Of a DNA stretch of 64,000 nt, positions 44,272 through 54,143 are shown in pieces. The stretch spans positions 1-64,000 of the forward strand of contig NZ_JAMCCX010000039.1 of NCBI RefSeq assembly GCF_024706985.1, written 5' to 3'. This DNA comes from Alicyclobacillus sp. SP_1 (GTDB lineage: Bacteria > Bacillota > Bacilli > Alicyclobacillales > Alicyclobacillaceae). The notes beneath the pieces were generated by a model that ran no database searches, was not told the DNA's origin, and saw only the letters and a list, made by a program, of their open reading frames with translations. A program made the position numbers and the translations under genes. How positions within the stretch are numbered: the stretch's first letter is position 1; each line of letters begins with the position of its first letter.

Positions 44272-45219
44272 GTGGATACAAGAGATATGGAACTATTTCT
44301 CACCATTGCTCGCTGTAAATCCATTTCGAAAACGGCGGAGACGTTGTTCATGTCGCAATCGACTGTCACCACTAGACTCCAACGGCTCGAACGAGACTTG
44401 GGATACGCTGTATTTGACCGGCTACCGGCCGGCGTAGAATTGACTGAGGCCGGACTGCACTTGTTGCCACTGGCAGAGCAGGTGCAGCGAATCGTCCGTG
44501 AGATGAGTTCCAAGGAACGGTTCCAGACACCCACCCTGAGAGTCATGTCCGGTCGGGCATTCGTGTCGACCGATGTGCCAAGTTGTCTCTCGCGAATGGT
44601 GCAAAAGATCAATGTCCGGCTGCAAGTCCAGATGGGGCTGTACGACGAGATGGTCGAGGCACTGACCATGCGCAGGGTAGACTTTTGCTTTCTGGGAGAA
44701 CCCATCTACCACCCTCACGTGCGTTCAATTGAATTCCCGGCAGACGCCATCGACTTGGTGGTGCCGGCCAATCATCCGTTCATCCACCACTTTCCCGGCC
44801 TATGTGCGCTCAATCAGGAACCCTTTATCGCGTTCAGTCGGGAAGGAGCTCCATTCCGGGAACGCATTTTTCAACTGCTGGGTAAAGCCGGGGTCTTCCC
44901 GCCGATTCGAATGGAGCTCGACAGTATTGATGGAATCAAGGCGATGATTGGTCACGGTCTCGGCGTCTCTTTTTTGCCGCGCCGCACTTTGGCGGATGCG
45001 CGCTTCAAGGGCTGTGCTGCCATCTCCATGAACTCCTCAGACTGGACCAGGCCAACCTTTCTCGCCTACCCGGAAGACGTCGAAGACAAACCTTGGACAC
45101 AGCAGTTTATTCAAGTCGTACGGCAGCACTTTGCCACCATCTCCCCTGCAGAGGGCATTCCGGAAACGCCTTTGTCCATGCAGAGAAAGGACTTGGCACA
45201 TGCGCCAACCCATGAGTAA
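44272..45219 (+). CDS. LysR-family transcriptional regulator
   Basis: A 315-residue LTTR. The N-terminal winged helix covers about residues 5-65 (MELFLTIARCKSISKTAETLFMSQSTVTTRLQRLERDLGYAVFDR) with the signature S-Q-S-T-V-T-x-R-L. The C-terminal periplasmic-binding-fold effector domain has conserved strands (RVMSG, VVPANHPF, GIKAMIGHGLGVSFLPRR). GTG 44272 is chosen so that the helix-turn-helix has the usual leader of about five residues; ATG 44287 and an open frame from 44068 are alternatives. The effector is unknown. The gene overlaps the following TetR gene by 20 bases, so both regulators are probably made together. Confidence 0.9.
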   Translation: MDTRDMELFLTIARCKSISKTAETLFMSQSTVTTRLQRLERDLGYAVFDRLPAGVELTEAGLHLLPLAEQVQRIVREMSSKERFQTPTLRVMSGRAFVSTDVPSCLSRMVQKINVRLQVQMGLYDEMVEALTMRRVDFCFLGEPIYHPHVRSIEFPADAIDLVVPANHPFIHHFPGLCALNQEPFIAFSREGAPFRERIFQLLGKAGVFPPIRMELDSIDGIKAMIGHGLGVSFLPRRTLADARFKGCAAISMNSSDWTRPTFLAYPEDVEDKPWTQQFIQVVRQHFATISPAEGIPETPLSMQRKDLAHAPTHE

Positions 45220-45802
45220 AGAACAGCGTCACATACACATTTTGGAGACCGCCCGACAACTGTTTCAAGAGCGTGGTTACGACGACGTCACGATTGCCGA
45301 CGTCATCACCTCCAGTAACATTGCGCGCGGTACTTTTTACTTACACTTTGATTCTCTAGAAAGTCTTCTGACTGCTTTGTTCGACGATTTAGTCGAGCAA
45401 ACTTGGCTTCGCATTCATCCCATTTTAAGCGATGTCTCTGTCCCGTTTGAACAAGCGACCGTCGATGTGGTGCATGCGGTCGTGCGCATGTTTGACGATG
45501 ACAAGACCATGGCCGCAGTCTTCTATTCAGGTGGCGGGAAAGCATTTATGCAGCGCAAACAACAGGCTATGTATGGGAAATTGGGCCATCAACTGGTAGA
45601 AGCTCTGGAGCGAAGACATGGCAACGCCATACCGAAAAGAGAGGTGGAGTGGACGGTTGTCATGCTCATCTCTCTGATTGGCGATATGGCGTATTATGCT
45701 GCAATGAACATCCCCGAACGCGACAAGGTGGCGTTCGAGGACCATCTCGTAAACTTTGTTCTGGCCGGACTACGCTCCCATCTCCGCGAGGTCCTCGACT
45801 AG
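45200..45802 (+). CDS. TetR/AcrR-family transcriptional regulator
   Basis: A 200-residue repressor with an N-terminal helix-turn-helix at about residues 10-55 ([30 protein letters not shown] and [13 protein letters not shown]). The C-terminal domain is a helical ligand pocket; no ligand is evident, though the pattern with [12 protein letters not shown] is typical of efflux or lipid-stress regulators. ATG 45200 follows an AAAGGA site; ATG 45212 is an alternative. The gene begins inside the LysR gene end and finishes overlapping the transketolase stop by four bases, convergently. Confidence 0.9.
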   Translation: MRQPMSKEQRHIHILETARQLFQERGYDDVTIADVITSSNIARGTFYLHFDSLESLLTALFDDLVEQTWLRIHPILSDVSVPFEQATVDVVHAVVRMFDDDKTMAAVFYSGGGKAFMQRKQQAMYGKLGHQLVEALERRHGNAIPKREVEWTVVMLISLIGDMAYYAAMNIPERDKVAFEDHLVNFVLAGLRSHLREVLD

Positions 45803-47796
45803 CGATTCGCTGAAATGAGCGTTCGTGCTCGTTCCACAACGTGATTCAGCGTAAAGCCATACTCACGCATCACCACGTCACCGGGGCCAGATGCACCAAA
45901 GCGGTCAATGGCGATAACGTCCCCATGCAGACCAACGTATTTGTACCAGGGCATGGGGTGAGCCATTTCCAATGCGAGCCTGTGTTGAGCATGGGACGGA
46001 AGCACGCTTTCACGGTAAGATGGGTCCATCGCATCAAACACTTCCATGCTCGGTACGTTGACCATGCGAACTTCCACACCGTCCACAGCCAACTGCTTCG
46101 CAGCTTCGAGGGCTAGATGAACTTCTGAGCCACTCGCAAGCAATATCAACTCGAGACCCTTCCCTTGCTGGAAAAGAACATAGGCGCCTTTGCCGAAGTC
46201 TGACTTTCTCCCTTTCACCTCTTCGAGCGTAGGTAACTTTTGTCGTGTGAGGGCCAGCGCGACGGGCGCTTCGCGGTGCGTCAATGCGAATTCCACCGCA
46301 TAGGCGGTCTCTGTCGCATCGGCGGGACGAAACACGCGCAAGTGCGGGATGGCCCGTAGCGACGCAAGCTGTTCAATCGGCTCGTGCGTGGGTCCATCTT
46401 CTCCAACCGCGATGCTATCATGAGTAAACACGTACAGCACCGGTTGCTTCATCAATGCCGCGAGCCGAATGGAAGGCCGTAGATAGTCACAAAAAACGAG
46501 GAACGTCCCCGCATAAGCGAATATCCCCTGATGCAAAGTCAGTCCATTCAAGATGGCCCCCATGGCATGCTCACGAACCCCGTAGAAAACATTCGCTCCC
46601 CCATAATTGTCCGGTCCGAAATGAGGCACTCCGTCGAGCAAAGTCTTGTTCGATCCCGATAGGTCCGCTGAACCTCCAACGAGCGTTGGAATGTGCGGAG
46701 CAACGGCGTTGATAATCGTTCCAAACGCGTCCCGCGTCGCCACGCCACCGGAGAATTCGGGAACGACCTGCTCAAAATCTAGGTGGACTTTGCCCATACG
46801 AGCTGTCTCCAACTGGTCCCATAGTTCTCCGTGACTCTGTCGATAGTCCGCAAGCATAGCATTCCAGGAAATTTCTTTTTGCTGCCCTGCCGACTTCAAC
46901 TGTGCGAACAGTTGGCGAACTTCACCCGGCACGTAAAAGAGATCCTCATGTTCCCATGCATAGAAGGCTTTTGCTTTCAGAGCTTCTTCGGTGCCAAGTG
47001 GACTTCCGTGGACTTTTGCAGTGCCCTGTTTCGTCGGCGCACCGTACCCGATGATGGTCTTGACCTCAATCAGCGTGGGCGCCTCTGCATGATGCGCCGC
47101 GCGAATGGCCGCTTCAATCTCCTCTAAATTGTTCCCGTCCGCAACATGCAGTACATTCCAACCATACGCCCGATATCGAGCAGCAACATCCTCGGTGAAT
47201 GACCAGGAGGTAGGACCGTCGAGTGAGATACCGTTCGAATCGTACAAGACAATTAAACGGTTAAGCTTCAGATGCCCCGCCAGAGAAGAGGCTTCTGCAG
47301 AAATTCCCTCCATAAGATCTCCATCGCCAACGAGTGCATACGTATAGTGGTCGACGACTTCATGGCCGTCTCGATTGAACTTCGCCGCCAAGAATCGCTC
47401 CGCCATAGCCATACCAACCGCAGTGGCAATACCTTGTCCGAGCGGCCCTGTCGTCGTATCGACCCCTGGAGTGTGCCCATATTCTGGATGGCCCGGCGTC
47501 TTCGACCCGTACTGTCGAAATTTTTTCAGGTCGTCGATGGAGACATCGTATCCAGATAAGTGCAGTAGACTGTAGAGGAGCATGGAGCCATGTCCCGCAG
47601 ACAAAATAAACCGGTCCCGGTTAAACCAGTCCGGATTGTCAGGGTTGTGCTGCAAAAACCGCGACCACAGCACGTACGCCATGGGCGCAGCCCCCATCGG
47701 CAATCCTGGATGTCCAGAATTGGCTGCCTCGATGGCATCGATGGATAGTGTCCGAATGGTCTGCACCGCTAGCAAATCTGTCTCTGTATAGGCCAT
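45799..47796 (-). CDS. tkt: Transketolase
   Basis: Thiamine-diphosphate enzyme of the non-oxidative pentose phosphate pathway; 665 residues. The ThDP motif is [10 protein letters not shown] near residue 154, ending near NLIVLYDSN. The pyrimidine-binding domain has [14 protein letters not shown] and the conserved [20 protein letters not shown] near residue 470, with the substrate His and Glu; the C-terminal domain has [16 protein letters not shown]. No tal or adjacent pentose-pathway gene is present. Notably a TPP-riboswitch-controlled HMP/thiamine importer lies about 4 kb away. Start ATG 47796 follows a ggagtgggaag site. Confidence 0.98.
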   Translation of the reverse strand: MAYTETDLLAVQTIRTLSIDAIEAANSGHPGLPMGAAPMAYVLWSRFLQHNPDNPDWFNRDRFILSAGHGSMLLYSLLHLSGYDVSIDDLKKFRQYGSKTPGHPEYGHTPGVDTTTGPLGQGIATAVGMAMAERFLAAKFNRDGHEVVDHYTYALVGDGDLMEGISAEASSLAGHLKLNRLIVLYDSNGISLDGPTSWSFTEDVAARYRAYGWNVLHVADGNNLEEIEAAIRAAHHAEAPTLIEVKTIIGYGAPTKQGTAKVHGSPLGTEEALKAKAFYAWEHEDLFYVPGEVRQLFAQLKSAGQQKEISWNAMLADYRQSHGELWDQLETARMGKVHLDFEQVVPEFSGGVATRDAFGTIINAVAPHIPTLVGGSADLSGSNKTLLDGVPHFGPDNYGGANVFYGVREHAMGAILNGLTLHQGIFAYAGTFLVFCDYLRPSIRLAALMKQPVLYVFTHDSIAVGEDGPTHEPIEQLASLRAIPHLRVFRPADATETAYAVEFALTHREAPVALALTRQKLPTLEEVKGRKSDFGKGAYVLFQQGKGLELILLASGSEVHLALEAAKQLAVDGVEVRMVNVPSMEVFDAMDPSYRESVLPSHAQHRLALEMAHPMPWYKYVGLHGDVIAIDRFGASGPGDVVMREYGFTLNHVVERARTLISANR

Positions 47797-47964
47797 CTTC
47801 CCACTCCTTTAAGAGGACTTTACCGCTCTCTCTATGATAACATTCTCAAGTGAAATTCAACGTCCACACTCCTTGAGCACAAAAAGGTGCAAAAGGGACC
47901 TGACAACGTCGCGAGGACCGGCACAGCCGTCCATTGACATACAGGAAAGAAGGGTATTTTCGTC

Positions 47965-49305
47965 TTGTCTGCAGAAAACACACCAGCATCGAACCGTTTT
48001 TGGAATACCTCACCGAAGCGCTTAGTCGCCGTGTTGCTCATTCTCAACGTCGTGTTGCGCGGAACGCTCCTTCTCACCATGCACCCACCACAGCGGGCCG
48101 ATTTCCTTTGGTATTATCAACATGCACGAGAAATGGCCCTCGGCCAAGGCTACCATTGGCATGGTCATGCCACTGCCTATTGGCCAATAGGATGGCCGTT
48201 CATTTTGTCCATACTGTATCGTATCACCGGGCCTTCCGTGGTAGCCGGATTGTTGTTAAACACCGTGTTCAGCATCCTCATCGTGCTGTTCCTATATGGA
48301 TTCGTTCGACGCTTGACGGGTAAACCTATATGGGGGTTTTTTGCGGCCCTCGGGTACACACTGCTCCCCAGCCAAGTCCAGTGGAATGCCATTAACGGGT
48401 CAGAAGAGTCGTTTACGCTGCTCCTCCTTTTGTCGCTCATACTACTCACGTGGTCGCGTCAAATGGCCGGTAGGCGACGTGTTAGCACCCTTGCCCTATC
48501 TGGGTTCTTAATGGGACTCGCAGCAGACATTCAGCCCATCCCGCTCTTGTTCCCAGTGTATCTGTGGCTCCTGGAGGCCTGGATTCTACGCGCAGGATGG
48601 CTGCCTTCTCTGCGCAGAGCGGCACTCTTTGCTGCCGCTATGTTGCTCGGGGTCATGCCCGTCACGGTACGCAATGCCATTGCCTTGCACCACTTCGTAC
48701 TCGTGTCCACGAACGGCGGCGTCAACCTCTATCAAGGGACCATGATTAACGGAGGATACTTTTGGTCCTATAACCCAAAAATTAACCCGCTGTTGGCAGC
48801 GGGATCGAACGAAATTCTCGAGAACAAAATGGGTGAAGAGTACGCCTTTCACTACTATCTGACACACCCCTGGAAAACGATTGTAGACGGGTTCATCAAG
48901 ATGTTCGACCTCTACAAAAACGATGTCAACGCCGTTCGCTATACGTACATCAACAGTCACAGTCCGCTCTGGTTGGTCGATACAATGCGTTGGTTCGATT
49001 CGGTCGTCTACTGGGTCATCATGCTCATCGCAGCAGCTGGCCTGACATGGCTGATTGTCCGCCGGCGCGACATGCTCCGGCGACTCTCGGCCGTGATTGC
49101 CTTCCTCATCTATTACACGATGGTCTTCTTTTTCTTTCCCGCCTGGGACCGTTTCCGCTATCCACTGATGCCGCTCTATGCCATCTTTCTGCCCTTCGCC
49201 GGGCCACTCGCCGTCTGGCTGTGGTCTAATCGGTCCACATGGGCCGAGAGATGCAGAGCATTTCTCCACAAGCGATTTTCACAGACGGGCCGTGAGCACC
49301 AATAG
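47965..49305 (+). CDS. Integral membrane glycosyltransferase, GT-C/ArnT-PMT-like
   Basis: A 446-residue protein with about ten transmembrane helices. Extracytosolic loop 1 has the acidic motif position HPPQRADFLWYYQHAREMA, where Asp at the start of the large loop corresponds to the catalytic DD/DE of GT-C enzymes. Family members transfer sugar from a polyprenyl-phosphate donor to lipid or protein outside the membrane. The N-terminal start is TTG 47965 behind an aagaaggg site about ten bases upstream. The substrate is unknown; it faces away from the transketolase gene and overlaps the downstream ECF gene end by 27 bases convergently. Confidence 0.82.
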   Translation: MSAENTPASNRFWNTSPKRLVAVLLILNVVLRGTLLLTMHPPQRADFLWYYQHAREMALGQGYHWHGHATAYWPIGWPFILSILYRITGPSVVAGLLLNTVFSILIVLFLYGFVRRLTGKPIWGFFAALGYTLLPSQVQWNAINGSEESFTLLLLLSLILLTWSRQMAGRRRVSTLALSGFLMGLAADIQPIPLLFPVYLWLLEAWILRAGWLPSLRRAALFAAAMLLGVMPVTVRNAIALHHFVLVSTNGGVNLYQGTMINGGYFWSYNPKINPLLAAGSNEILENKMGEEYAFHYYLTHPWKTIVDGFIKMFDLYKNDVNAVRYTYINSHSPLWLVDTMRWFDSVVYWVIMLIAAAGLTWLIVRRRDMLRRLSAVIAFLIYYTMVFFFFPAWDRFRYPLMPLYAIFLPFAGPLAVWLWSNRSTWAERCRAFLHKRFSQTGREHQ

Positions 49306-51750
49306 CAGTGCGACGGACAGCGGTAGCAGAACCGCGACGACCCAGTCGCGAGTCCGCACCCGCACGGCCCGGAAAAAAGTCCGATGTTTCGCACTCAGAG
49401 AGGCCTCCTGGACCAAGCCCCGGGCTTCCATCGCAATGGCTACCCGCTCACTCATCCGCACGGCCTGTGCGAGAATAGGCAAAGCAAACGTCGCGGCCCG
49501 TACCAGCGGAGTGCGCGGGTCTTTGCCGCGGACTTTGCGGGCTTGACGAATTTTTTGCCACTCCGTTTGAAACAGCGGCATGACGCGAAACCCCGCCAGG
49601 AGCCCATAGGCAAATTTCGGAGGCAGGCGAAAATCTTTGGTCAACCCGACGGTCAGGTCGGTGATGTCCAAACTGACTAAGAAGAGAAATCCAAGCGCGA
49701 CCGCTCCCGTCATCCGACAGGCCAGCACAATCCCATCGATAAAACCTGCCAGACTGGGATTCCACCATAAAAAGTGGAACGTGTCTGGCCCCGGCGGAAC
49801 AGCGGCGTTCAGCGTAAATGAGATAATCGACAAAACGTACAACAAGACGAACGGCGACAAGCGCACGGCAATTTTTCGAGGCGTTTGCCACCCCACCGCC
49901 ATCAGAAGTATCAGCGGCCAGGCAAGCATCGCCAAACCTTGCCACACATTTTGCGCAAACATCATCACGGCGGCACTGGAGAGGACGGCAAGAAAAAACC
50001 ACACGGGGTGCAAATGAGCGACTGGCGGCCGTCGCCGCACCTTTGCCGTTGGCGGAGGTGTCCAGGTTGGAGACGGATCGACCTTCGGAAGTTCGACATC
50101 CGACAGCAAGTGCAGAGCACCCATCCATTCCGGATTTTGAAACAGTTCCGTTGGAGGACCGTCGAACACAATCTCGCCGTCACGCAGGGCCACCACACGG
50201 GTGGCAAAGCGGGCGGCAAGCTCCATGTCGTGCGTCGAGACGACAATCGTTCGTCCTGAGCGGTGCAACTCATCGAGCGTCTTCAAAAGGGCCTCCAGAG
50301 TTCGCGCATCCTGCCCATACGTAGGTTCATCCAGCAAGTACAAGTCATGTTCTTCGCGAAGCATGGCAGCGACGGACAATCGGCGTTTCTGCCCCTGCGA
50401 CAGAGCAAACGGCGACTGCTCCGCCAATCCGTCGAGACCGAATTTCGAGAGCAGTCGGACGATATCATCCGGCACGCCGTCCGGCAAGAGGCGATTGCTC
50501 AACTCTTCCCCGACACGCTCGTAGACAAACTGCGACTCCGGGTTTTGAAAACTGACCGCAATCTTGCGATACAATTCGGGCGACTTCCAGGCTTTACTCG
50601 CCTTCCCAAAAAGCCGCACGCTGCCACCGCTTGGCAAGACCAAGCCAGCCAGCGTCTGCAAGAGCGTCGACTTGCCCGATCCGTTTGGGCCGACCAACGC
50701 GACAAACTCGCCTTGCCGCAGTGTGAAGTCGATGGAATGGAGGATGGGCTTTCCACCGAGCGCCACACACGCCCCTGTCGCTTGCACTACTTCTCCCAAA
50801 GCGCCTTGCTGTGCTGCACTTCGCGTTGCCACAGTGTCCGACGCCACGCGCAACAGGCGCTTCGCTTCCGACGACTCGCCTGCCGTCTGCGACCAAGCAG
50901 GTGTGGGCAGTGGGCGTCTTGTGGAAATTCCCGTCGCCTGCATCCATTCCCATTCACTCGCGATGACTTGTGCGACCGGACCTTGCCGATGAATGCGCCC
51001 ATCAGCCGTAAATAGGACGACCGTGTCGACATAGGGCAAAATGGCCTCAAATTTGTGTTCAATGATGAGCAGAGACCGGCCGTCCGCGCGCAAACTGGCG
51101 AGCGTGTGAAAGACTTGTGCCGTCGAGAGCGGATCGAGATTGGCTGTCGGTTCATCCAACACCAACAGCTCCGGCTCCATTGCCAGCGCACAGGCAACGG
51201 CGAGTTTCTGTTTCATGCCCCCAGAAAACGCCTCGTGCCGCGCATCCAATGGCACTGACAAGTGAACAGCATCCAGACTGGCGTGCATACGCTCCGTCAT
51301 CTGTGCGGGCAAAACGCGATGGTTTTCCAGTCCGAAGGCTATCTCATCGGCGACTTGGAGCATACAAAATTGTGCCTCCGGGTCTTGAAAGACATAACCG
51401 ATAGCGCCCGGTTTTGAAAGCTCGGCATGGTGCCAAACTTCCCCTTCGAGAACCGCTTCGACTGAGTTCGGCACGAGCCCCGCAAGAACCATGGCAAGCG
51501 TGCTCTTGCCGCATCCACTCGGACCAAGCAACAACACCGACTCGTGGCGGTGCATGCGAAACGAAATGTCTGACAGAATGGGCAGCTCGCCGACCTCATA
51601 GCGAACCGTCAACCCGCGCGCGTCAAGGAGTACTTCCTCGCTCCAAGCCTGTTCCCCAAACGGGACCGTCTCATTCTCCAGGCCTAGGCGGACTCGGTTT
51701 TGCCGATCTCGCTGCAGAGGCGATTCGGAGACAGGCTGGCGCGTACTCAT
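49279..51750 (-). CDS. Fused ECF transporter: two ATPase domains plus transmembrane T subunit (YkoD-YkoC type)
   Basis: An 823-residue fusion of the energising module of an ECF vitamin transporter. Domain 1, about residues 40-270, is an ABC ATPase with Walker A GPSGCGKST, signature FSGGMKQKL and Walker B LLVLDEPTANLDP. Domain 2, about residues 325-560, has GPNGSGKST, LSQGQKRRL and LYLLDEPTYGQDA. From about residue 580 to the end is an EcfT membrane subunit with several helices and the coupling motifs ARKVRGKD and AMEARG. In B. subtilis the equivalents are YkoD (both ATPases) and a separate YkoC. The upstream gene is the YkoE-like substrate subunit and both lie behind a TPP riboswitch, so the substrate is HMP, thiamine or a precursor. 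The start ATG overlaps the YkoE stop by four bases. Confidence 0.93.
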   Translation of the reverse strand: MSTRQPVSESPLQRDRQNRVRLGLENETVPFGEQAWSEEVLLDARGLTVRYEVGELPILSDISFRMHRHESVLLLGPSGCGKSTLAMVLAGLVPNSVEAVLEGEVWHHAELSKPGAIGYVFQDPEAQFCMLQVADEIAFGLENHRVLPAQMTERMHASLDAVHLSVPLDARHEAFSGGMKQKLAVACALAMEPELLVLDEPTANLDPLSTAQVFHTLASLRADGRSLLIIEHKFEAILPYVDTVVLFTADGRIHRQGPVAQVIASEWEWMQATGISTRRPLPTPAWSQTAGESSEAKRLLRVASDTVATRSAAQQGALGEVVQATGACVALGGKPILHSIDFTLRQGEFVALVGPNGSGKSTLLQTLAGLVLPSGGSVRLFGKASKAWKSPELYRKIAVSFQNPESQFVYERVGEELSNRLLPDGVPDDIVRLLSKFGLDGLAEQSPFALSQGQKRRLSVAAMLREEHDLYLLDEPTYGQDARTLEALLKTLDELHRSGRTIVVSTHDMELAARFATRVVALRDGEIVFDGPPTELFQNPEWMGALHLLSDVELPKVDPSPTWTPPPTAKVRRRPPVAHLHPVWFFLAVLSSAAVMMFAQNVWQGLAMLAWPLILLMAVGWQTPRKIAVRLSPFVLLYVLSIISFTLNAAVPPGPDTFHFLWWNPSLAGFIDGIVLACRMTGAVALGFLFLVSLDITDLTVGLTKDFRLPPKFAYGLLAGFRVMPLFQTEWQKIRQARKVRGKDPRTPLVRAATFALPILAQAVRMSERVAIAMEARGLVQEASLSAKHRTFFRAVRVRTRDWVVAVLLPLSVALLLVLTARL

Positions 51751-52334
51751 CTGCTTTGCGCCGCCCGCAGCTTCGCCTGGCGTCCAATCTCATAATTGCG
51801 CAAGAGCCCCGTGCGAGCCAATGCGTCATCCATCCACTTCGGCAGCCACGCACCGAGAATCACCCCGGAGGCACACGTGATGAGCACCGCCAGCAGAAAA
51901 TAGGTCTCCGACAGTTTGTCACCGCCATACTGGAAGTAATACTGTACCGAATAACCGATGCCAGCTAGCGCTCCCGCCAAAGACAGCACCCCAAAGTTGT
52001 AGCGTTTGTAAGCGAAAAGCGCGAATGCCAACTCCCCACCGAGTCCTTGGAGAAGCCCCGACAGAATGCCACTTAGGCCGTATGGTCCCCCCAGTGCCCA
52101 CTCCACCACGGCGGCTAGCACTTCTGCCAAAAAAGCAGCCCCCGGCCGACGAATGATGTAGGGTGCTAGAACGACGGCAATGAACCAAATGCCGTTGAGC
52201 AGATTCTGACCAGGTGGCCAGACGATGTTTCCAACTTGCAAGACGTTGTAAAGCGTGTCAAAAATACGAAAGATGACGCCGCTCACAATGGAAAGAATGA
52301 CTAACAATACAATGTCCCGCAACTTCCAACTCAT
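51747..52334 (-). CDS. ECF transporter S component, YkoE family (HMP/thiamine uptake)
   Basis: Substrate-binding membrane subunit of a group of ECF transporters for hydroxymethylpyrimidine or thiamine. The 195-residue protein begins WKLRDIVLLVILSIVSGVIF and has about six helices, including NGIWFIAVVLAPYIIRRPGAAFLAEVLAAVVEWALGGPYG, a typical YkoE signature. ATG 52334 is chosen by its AAGGAGG site; the longer frame would enter the riboswitch terminator region. It is the first gene after the TPP riboswitch and overlaps the fused ATPase/T gene by four bases, giving a complete importer in two polypeptides. Confidence 0.93.
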   Translation of the reverse strand: MSWKLRDIVLLVILSIVSGVIFRIFDTLYNVLQVGNIVWPPGQNLLNGIWFIAVVLAPYIIRRPGAAFLAEVLAAVVEWALGGPYGLSGILSGLLQGLGGELAFALFAYKRYNFGVLSLAGALAGIGYSVQYYFQYGGDKLSETYFLLAVLITCASGVILGAWLPKWMDDALARTGLLRNYEIGRQAKLRAAQSR

Positions 52335-52381
52335 TCTTGAAAACCTCCTTCTGGATTCTCTGAGATGGGCGCTGCGGCGAC

Positions 52382-52420
52382 AAAAAACACCTCTTCGCGC
52401 CGCTGCGTGAAAAGAGGTGT
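52382..52420 (-). terminator. Riboswitch-associated transcription terminator
   Basis: On the minus strand a 9-bp stem, ACACCTCTT / AAGAGGTGT at 52420-52412 and 52395-52387, is followed by six U (52387-52382). It lies between the TPP aptamer and the YkoE start, the classic position of an attenuator that forms when the vitamin derivative is bound. Confidence 0.85.
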
Positions 52421-52435
52421 GACTCTCCGTTCGTG

Positions 52436-52515
52436 GCACTTCCTCTCGCTGGCATTACCCAGATCGAGTCTCAAGGGTTGGCGACTCTCGCCTCTCAGCC
52501 TCTCAGCACCCCTAG
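52436..52515 (-). ncRNA. TPP (thiamine pyrophosphate) riboswitch aptamer
   Basis: Read on the minus strand, the region has the conserved AGGGGTGC start, the CTGAGAGGC pyrimidine-sensor helix with ACCCTT, and the diphosphate-side GATCTGGGTAATGCCAGCG stretch, all hallmarks of THI-box RNA. It sits in the leader of the YkoE/fused-ECF operon, followed by an intrinsic terminator, so high TPP should stop transcription. The expected CTGATCT reads CTCGATCT here, a small variation. Confidence 0.93.
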
Positions 52516-52636
52516 CGCCTCTTTTCAATATTCTCATTAGCATGGAGTTTAGCAAATCTCTTTCCGACTGACAAGAGGTTGCTTGACCTGACGAACCGCG
52601 AACTTTGCGTACCTGAGAATGCCCTCCAAATGCGCC

Positions 52637-53902
52637 TCAAAGGATGGCCCCTTGCCGCAACAGCTCCCGCTGAACGGAGGCGACGGATACGCTTCCAAAC
52701 GATGCATGGTGCGCTGCCGCCACGCCCGCCGCGTGCCCTGTGGCAAATGCTGTGCCCATGACGCGTGCCGATGCGAATGCGGTGGCATCGCAGGACAAAA
52801 TTCGACCGGCACACCAAAGATTGTGTACTTCTTTGACTTTCAGCGCTCCTAGCGGAATATCATAAAACGACTTATCCTTAATTTGTGAGTAGACAGCGCG
52901 CTCCCCTGGTTGCTGCACTTCTACGGGCCAACCACCGCGAGCTACCGCGTCGGCACGCCGCACACCAAACAGAACATCTTCTCCGTTCAGAACAACTTCA
53001 CCGAGCACGTGGCGCGTCTCGCGAATGCCTATGGACGGTCCCGTTTGAACGAGATATGCGTCTTCAAAACCAGGCAGATATTTCTTCATCAATTCTAAAT
53101 AAGTCCATGCTTGTCGGCGCGCCGACATCTCGGCATCCGTCAAGCTCGCCGAGTCTAAGCCGTTGACTGCTTCATCGACGAGCAGAGCCAATATGTCTCC
53201 CGACAGCGGCAAGCGGATGGTCATGCCTCTCTCCTTCGAGAGACGCAAATGGCCTTCTTCCTTGGCGCTCCGAACCACCCTCGTGAGAATATCCCGACGC
53301 ACCACCATCTCGCGCGGTACCCCGCCAATCCGCATGACAAGTGTACCTGCCTGGACGTTTCCCTCGCCATCTCCGTACCGCACTTGACCGCCCGCTGCGG
53401 CCGTCAAGTCCGCATCTCCGCTGGCGTCGACGAAAGCGGCTGCCTCGACCATCCACCGCCCTCCATGGTGATAGCACTCAACGGCTTCAAGATGGCCGTC
53501 TTTAGTGACGGCTCCGACGACCTGACAGTGCAACCGGGGCGTGACGCCAGCGTTGACGAGAATCTGGTCCAGTACGTATTTGGTGCCCTCTGCATCAATC
53601 AAGGCGATGATATTGCCCGAGGCTGGATTGCGAATAGGGCCCTGAAAGCTACCTTGGTCTTGCAGTCCCCGCAAGACCATGTCACCCACGCCGCCAACGA
53701 CCTGCTCCATCGGCTCTTTTTGTGCGTAAAATCCGCAGTATGTCATGACGGAACTGTGCGTCGCCGCACCGCCAAAATAGGCATTCTGCTCGATAATGAG
53801 TGTCTTTGCTCCCATCGATGCAGCCCCCACTGCCGCCGCAACACCCGCTGAGCCGCCGCCCACAACCACGACGTCAAATTGCAGTATGCGCTCTTTGGAC
53901 AC
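52637..53902 (-). CDS. FAD-dependent oxidoreductase (FAD_oxidored family)
   Basis: Flavoprotein of 421 residues with the N-terminal Rossmann motif VVVVGGGSAGVAAAVGAASMGAKTLIIEQ at residues 11-39, which includes GxGxxG and the acidic end of strand 2. A second FAD motif, AAAFVDASGDADLTAAAGG, lies near residue 157, and the late stretch NLWCAGRILSCDATAFASARVMGTAFATG fits the FAD-contacting C-terminus. The Cys near residue 56 and Trp-Cys pair near residue 374 are of interest but unproven. Substrate unknown. GTG 53902 follows GGAG by about seven bases. A perfect 8-bp palindrome at 53930-53946 upstream may be an operator. Confidence 0.88.
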   Translation of the reverse strand: MSKERILQFDVVVVGGGSAGVAAAVGAASMGAKTLIIEQNAYFGGAATHSSVMTYCGFYAQKEPMEQVVGGVGDMVLRGLQDQGSFQGPIRNPASGNIIALIDAEGTKYVLDQILVNAGVTPRLHCQVVGAVTKDGHLEAVECYHHGGRWMVEAAAFVDASGDADLTAAAGGQVRYGDGEGNVQAGTLVMRIGGVPREMVVRRDILTRVVRSAKEEGHLRLSKERGMTIRLPLSGDILALLVDEAVNGLDSASLTDAEMSARRQAWTYLELMKKYLPGFEDAYLVQTGPSIGIRETRHVLGEVVLNGEDVLFGVRRADAVARGGWPVEVQQPGERAVYSQIKDKSFYDIPLGALKVKEVHNLWCAGRILSCDATAFASARVMGTAFATGHAAGVAAAHHASFGSVSVASVQRELLRQGAIL

Positions 53903-53929
53903 TGTGCATCTCCATTCCCCGGAGGCGAA

Positions 53930-53946
53930 TTAGTACCAGGTACTAA
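53930..53946. promoter_or_regulatory. Palindromic operator candidate upstream of the FAD oxidoreductase
   Basis: Perfect inverted repeat TTAGTACC-A-GGTACTAA, 8 bp per arm with a single central base, 28 bases before the GTG start. On the minus strand a TATAAT at 53964-53959 lies just upstream, so the palindrome would be in the early transcribed region, a normal repressor position. The regulator is unknown. Confidence 0.6.
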
Positions 53947-54143
53947 GAACATCGTGACTCTATTATATCGCACAGATTGCGTCCTGAGAACAACTGGCAC
54001 TACACGCAACACGAAAGTCTTGACACATAGAGCACCACGGGTCAACCAAATGTCCGCAACCAACTAGCAATCGTCCCTCGTTTTGAGCGGACTTGTGATA
54101 CCATGTAATAGATTTAACATTGAAAAGCATGGAGGAGAAAACC

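Noticed and set aside
48586-49269. Minus-strand frame opposite the GT-C glycosyltransferase
   Set aside because: The plus-strand protein has a consistent multi-helix membrane profile; the reverse frame is a low-complexity shadow.
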